Shown piece by piece: positions 60,200 through 64,000 of a stretch of 64,000 bases of DNA. The notes under the pieces were generated by a model. The model saw nothing but the letters and a program-made list of their open reading frames with translations. It ran no database searches and had not been told where the DNA came from. Source of the stretch: Mytilus edulis (taxonomy: Eukaryota > Mollusca > Bivalvia > Mytilida > Mytilidae). Each line of letters starts with the position of its first letter. The stretch's first letter is position 1. The translations under genes were made by a program, and so were the position numbers. Location of the stretch: contig NC_092348.1 in NCBI RefSeq assembly GCF_963676685.1, positions 17,707,386 through 17,771,385 on the forward strand, read 5' to 3'.

Positions 60200-60325
60200 C
60201 TGAACATCCTGAATAGTTTACACATGGGAATGTAAAAAATTGCTCATATAACAGTCACTTTCCATGGAACGTTTGATTTTCTTGCCCACAATCATTTGTA
60301 CATGATTCTTGTATTAGTTCAACAC
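60200..60325 (-). pseudogene. Second TSP1-like exon with an in-frame stop
   Basis: A 126-bp segment bounded by an acceptor (AATTTGTAG) and a donor (CAG then GTATAT), again phase 1 at both ends. It reads VELIQESCTNDCGQENQTF, then a TGA, then the frame continues with FTFPCVNYSGCSG. The Cys pattern (SC, DCG, PC, GC) resembles a shortened TSP1 module like that at 57972-58136, upstream of it in the same gene. The TGA falls where a conserved residue would be. Either this exon is dead, or the stop is a point mutation in this copy. Confidence 0.5.
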
Positions 60326-60383
60326 CTACAAATTAAGTAAAATAAAAACACAATTTGTTTCATCCACATAATGCACGTGTTTT

Positions 60384-60779
60384 AGGATGTACTTAGGTGA
60401 GGTGTTGGAAAAAATGTAAAATATTGGGACTCCTTGGTGTTTTCCCTTAAGATACAAGGTAATATATTTTGCCCCATAACACCTATTTATCTGTTATCTT
60501 AAGACATAAATAGCTCATAACAGGTCATTTGAAAAAATTAAAGCAGATTCTGGATTTCTTTCTTTTGATTTGTGAACTTAATAATACCAATGCAAATATA
60601 AGTTAAAGGTCGTAGTCAGACTTTTCCCGCCATAAGTTATTAATCAAGTACCTTGAAAAGAGGCTCCATGACCTATCAATATCTTTAGCTTATTTTGTTC
60701 CATAACTTTTCCAGCTTATAGTATCAATTTTGAATTTTGAAATTAATTGATTTTACCTTTGATCACCTAAGTGCATCCT
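60384..60779. mobile_element. MITE, about 396 bp
   Basis: Left end AGGATGTACTTAGGTGA; right end inverted AGGATGCACTTAGGTGA, one difference in 17. The interior contains TTTTCCCGCCAT, also seen near 23705, where a partial relative may lie (23690-23860). I recall this TIR as frequent in bivalves. Confidence 0.7.
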
Positions 60780-61329
60780 TCAGAGTGTTTCGTATTAACA
60801 AATTTTAGTTGAAATTTTTTGATTAAATCATGAATTCTATTTATATATCAAATGAAAAGTGTATTAATATGAATATTAGTATTGTTTTAATGTATCTCTA
60901 CATACTGTCTATCTTCTTTAGGGTGATATGAAATCTTGCTTGTTAGTGATTAATAAAGAGTATTCTTTATGTCATTGTTTTATTTTCTTGCAACACTGTT
61001 ACGTTAAAATTTGAATATAAGCACAAGAACATGTAGTAATCCATAAGTTTAGGTTTTTTTCCGGCTGTTGTTCAGTTTGTTAATTATTAGTATTGAAGTA
61101 TTCAGTCAACCTAAAGTTTCATTATTTTTTTACTATATTTTATGTTCTCTTTAACGCAGGCCGTTATTGTCAAAATAATCTTACACATCGATATAAAGTT
61201 TGGTTTGCGACAATTGTTAAGAGTCATTTACAGTATGGTAACCAATAATCATACACTTTAATATATGGTGTTGTCAGAAACTACATTAAAAGGCAATTAA
61301 CTGTGTGAGAAGTAACTAATTATAAAACT

Positions 61330-62565
61330 CATTAATAGAGTGGTCAGCGCCTACCATACATTGCGATTTATAAAGTGGTCATCACCTACCTTCTTTGCAG
61401 TTTATAGAGTGGTCAGCTACTATTTTAAACTGTAATTTATAGAGTGGTCGGCACCTACCTAATATTAAGATTTATAGAGTAGTCAGTGACCATTTTACAT
61501 AGTGGAATGAATGTGGTCAGTGACTACCTTACACCTCGATTTGTAGAGTGGTCAGCGACTATCCTTTTACATCAATCAACAGTGTGGTCAGCCCCTTCAC
61601 TGCATTGCGAATTATAGAGTGGTAAGCGATTATTTTACACAGGGATTTATAGTATGGTTAGCTTTTACCTTACAAAGCTATATAAAGGGTAGTCATCGGC
61701 TATCTTACATACGAATAACTGCAATGGTTACCAACTATCTTGATTAACATCGATATACTGTTTTGTTTGAGACTTTCGTACAAATCGATTTAAAGTGTGG
61801 TCAGCGATATCTTTTCAGAGCGATAATGTTTTCGTGCAATTGACGGTGTAGTCAGTGACTATAATTATATTTCATTGCGATGTATTGAGTGATCAGTAAA
61901 ATTGATAGATTACCTCTCACTATTTCTCACCGATAGCTAAGGTTTGGTCGGTGACTTTCTTACACTACGATTCAAAATGTGGTCATTGACTACTTTATAC
62001 AGCGATTTAGAGAGTGATCAGTGACTATTTTACACAGTGATTAACAGTGTGATTATGGACTATCTTACATATCGGTCGATATTCAATGTGGTCAGAAACT
62101 AATTATATGCTAGTATACTGCGATTTGTAGTATCAACAGCAATTACTCTACACTGTAATTATTCGTGTGGTAGCGACCGTCTTACACAGTGATTTATAAT
62201 GTGACCATTGACTATCTTCCTGCAATGTACAGTTTAGTCAACAACTGCTCAACATAACGATTGATAGTGTGGTCTGCGAAAATATTAAACTGCGATTTAC
62301 AGTGTAACCAGCGAATATCTTACATTGAAATTCACTGTGTGACCAGTGACTATCTTTCTCTGCGATGTACAGTGCTCCCAGCGACTACCTTTCTCTGCAA
62401 TTTACATTGTAACCAGTGGCTATCTTACTCCGTTATTTACAGCGACTATCTTGCACTGCGTTTTACAGTGTGACCAACGACTGCAAATTACAGTGTGATC
62501 AACGACTATTTTACAATACGATTTACAGTGTGACAAGCGACAAATTATCTTACACTGGGATGATC
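61330..62565 (+). repeat. Degenerate minisatellite, unit about 36 bp, some 30 or more copies
   Basis: Variants of GTGGTCAGCGACTATCTTAC followed by ACTGCGATTTACA recur without interruption. The leftmost units (for example GAGTGGTCAGCGCCTACC) and the rightmost (CAGTGTGACCAGCGAC) differ in a consistent way, so the array has drifted along its length. Open frames inside it (62261-62473) merely translate the repeat. Confidence 0.85.
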
Positions 62566-64000
62566 GAGGTTGTTATATGTTAAAAATGTATACGTACTTC
62601 GCTCAATAGTATATTGAATTAAGTTTTAATCTCTAAAATACTTACATTTCACTATTTGAGAATTGACAAACAATATAGAAAAAATAAAAACAACATTTCC
62701 TTCTATTCTAAATTCCATTCTGAATAATTGCATTTCTGCAGCATACTAAACCGCAACTGATAAAAAAGTTATTTAGTAAAATGTTATAGTTCGTTGGTTA
62801 GTTATTCTTATTTGTATATCAAATGATTCAAAGTTCAATGAATCTTACAATGAATAATACAATACAGTGTCCTTTTGAAATTATAAATGTTGAGTTTAGC
62901 ATAAACATAAGCTTGTTTTTAAGGAAAGTCTACTGAAACATTAAAAGTATCCTTTATTAGAATGCAAGGTTTATATTGATTTAAACAATCCTACATCATG
63001 AGCTACTTTACAGTTTTTGGATTATTTATTCAATATGTCGGGTCTTTTCCGCCTTTTTCTCTAAAAACATAAAGTTTTACTTGATGACTTAATAACTTCC
63101 GTGTTCGTTTGATTTGATTTGAATAATGCACCTGCATCTTTATGTACTCTGTAATGAAAATAAACTTTTTAAATTTAATTTTCCATCGTATCTGATAATA
63201 ATTATCTAGGAAATTACGCGTTGAACACCAGGTTTAATTATTACTAACAGGTTGATACTTTATACAGTTACTGTGTTTTGGAGAAGTCATATGTATATTG
63301 ATTGACTTTTGACAAACTTATATTCACGGAGGCTGTTGGAAACCATAAAGTCAATTGAACAACATACCAATCGAAACAAAAACATAGTTATTGTTGTTTG
63401 ATATATTCCGATAGAACGTTTTAATGACAAATATATATCATGCAAAACCAAACGATTAAATTAGTTTGGCATGATTTACTTTTGTCATTATGCTAGGTCT
63501 TACTCAAATTATTTCACTTGACTGGGCGGAGTCTAGCCGGTTCGCTCATAATAAACCAGTCCATCTTAACATAGGTGTTTTAGGATAAACTCATCAATAA
63601 AGTGTGCAATCATTGTTTTGTAAATTCATTTGATGACACTGATAGGTGATTAGAAATCAGTAATAATTATAACGGCAATCATCCTTATCACACCCATCTT
63701 CAAATAGACTGTCCTTATGCAAATTAAAACATAAACTCCGCCCGATCAGTTGAAATAACATTGGTAATATCATGTTGTCAGAAACACACTGAACCGTCCT
63801 AAACGTTAGCATGTTACTACGGGGCGCCGAATGGGACTATTGTGGTTTTGTACGGAGAAAAGTGACTTTTGTTCGACAATGAGTTCAGTATAACAAAATT
63901 GTAGCATACTACAAATTTAAAATTTTGTCATACAAAATTATCTTTCAGAGGACAAAAGTCACTTTTGTCATGACAAAATTCATTTTTGCTACACAGACTT
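62566..64000. other. No gene seen; inverted motifs near the end
   Basis: An inverted pair (TTATTTCACTTGACTGGGCG at 63510 and its imperfect complement ending near 63757) may bound a small element of about 250 bp. An imperfect hairpin lies at 63421-63492 (TAATGACAAA arm). From about 63860 to the window edge, TTTTGTC and GACAAAA motifs alternate and the element probably continues beyond the window. Confidence 0.45.

Noticed and set aside
62261-62473. 70-codon open frame
   Set aside because: Pure translation of the 36-bp minisatellite.
61330-62565. Considered as a CRISPR-like array
   Set aside because: Units are contiguous and degenerate with no unique spacers, and the DNA is eukaryotic.

Overview
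The window looks like AT-rich nuclear DNA from a marine bivalve, most probably a mussel (Mytilus or a close relative). Genes are split by GT-AG introns. Coding DNA is sparse. Many dispersed sequences here are ones I associate with mussel genomes, for example the block ending GTATGAGTGCCAATGAGACA and the GACGCGCGTTTCGT block. The gene families (Mab-21-type nucleotidyltransferases, C-type lectins, TSP1 proteins) fit a bivalve. No database search was possible, so species and family names come from motif recognition.

Layout. 1-4516: repeats and a foldback hairpin only. 4517-10671 (minus): five exons of a paraplegin/SPG7-like mitochondrial m-AAA protease. Both ends are absent, an essential AAA segment is missing between two exons, and a large intron holds a 3.5-kb array of a TIR-bounded element. 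12049-15694: a candidate 3.6-kb TIR-bounded transposon. 15925-19638 (minus): a decayed Mab-21/cGAS-like nucleotidyltransferase gene, cut in two by a compact young retroelement (17154-18891). That element has 365-bp terminal direct repeats and one ORF with an N-terminal zinc knuckle and a coiled coil. 19173-22008: a recent 1418-bp tandem duplication carrying the start of the same pseudogene, followed by an imperfect inverted repeat to about 23155.

27318-28253 (plus): an intact, intronless Cdc25 phosphatase ORF. 31524-35092 (plus): a tyrosine-recombinase retrotransposon of the Ngaro type. Its split direct repeats (A1, ORFs, B1, A2, B2) and its RNase H, tyrosine recombinase and SGNH-hydrolase frames are all visible, but gag and most of the reverse transcriptase are deleted. 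37381-39131 (minus): a four-exon secreted C-type lectin gene with an apparent 4-bp frameshifting insertion. 43484-43812 (minus): the last exon of an unidentified membrane protein. 54901-55326 (plus): the 3' end of a 5'-truncated LINE. 57972-60325 (minus): two phase 1-1 TSP1 exons, one with an in-frame stop. 61330-62565: a degenerate 36-bp minisatellite.

The genes do not form a functional unit. The window is mainly a record of mobile-element insertion, hairpin elements and gene decay. The only reading frame of a recognised cellular gene that looks complete and undamaged is Cdc25. The best candidates for something undescribed are the zinc-knuckle/coiled-coil retroelement and its self-documenting insertion site, the decayed SGNH-bearing Ngaro element, and the CATATG-rich arrays that share a common end sequence 12 kb apart.
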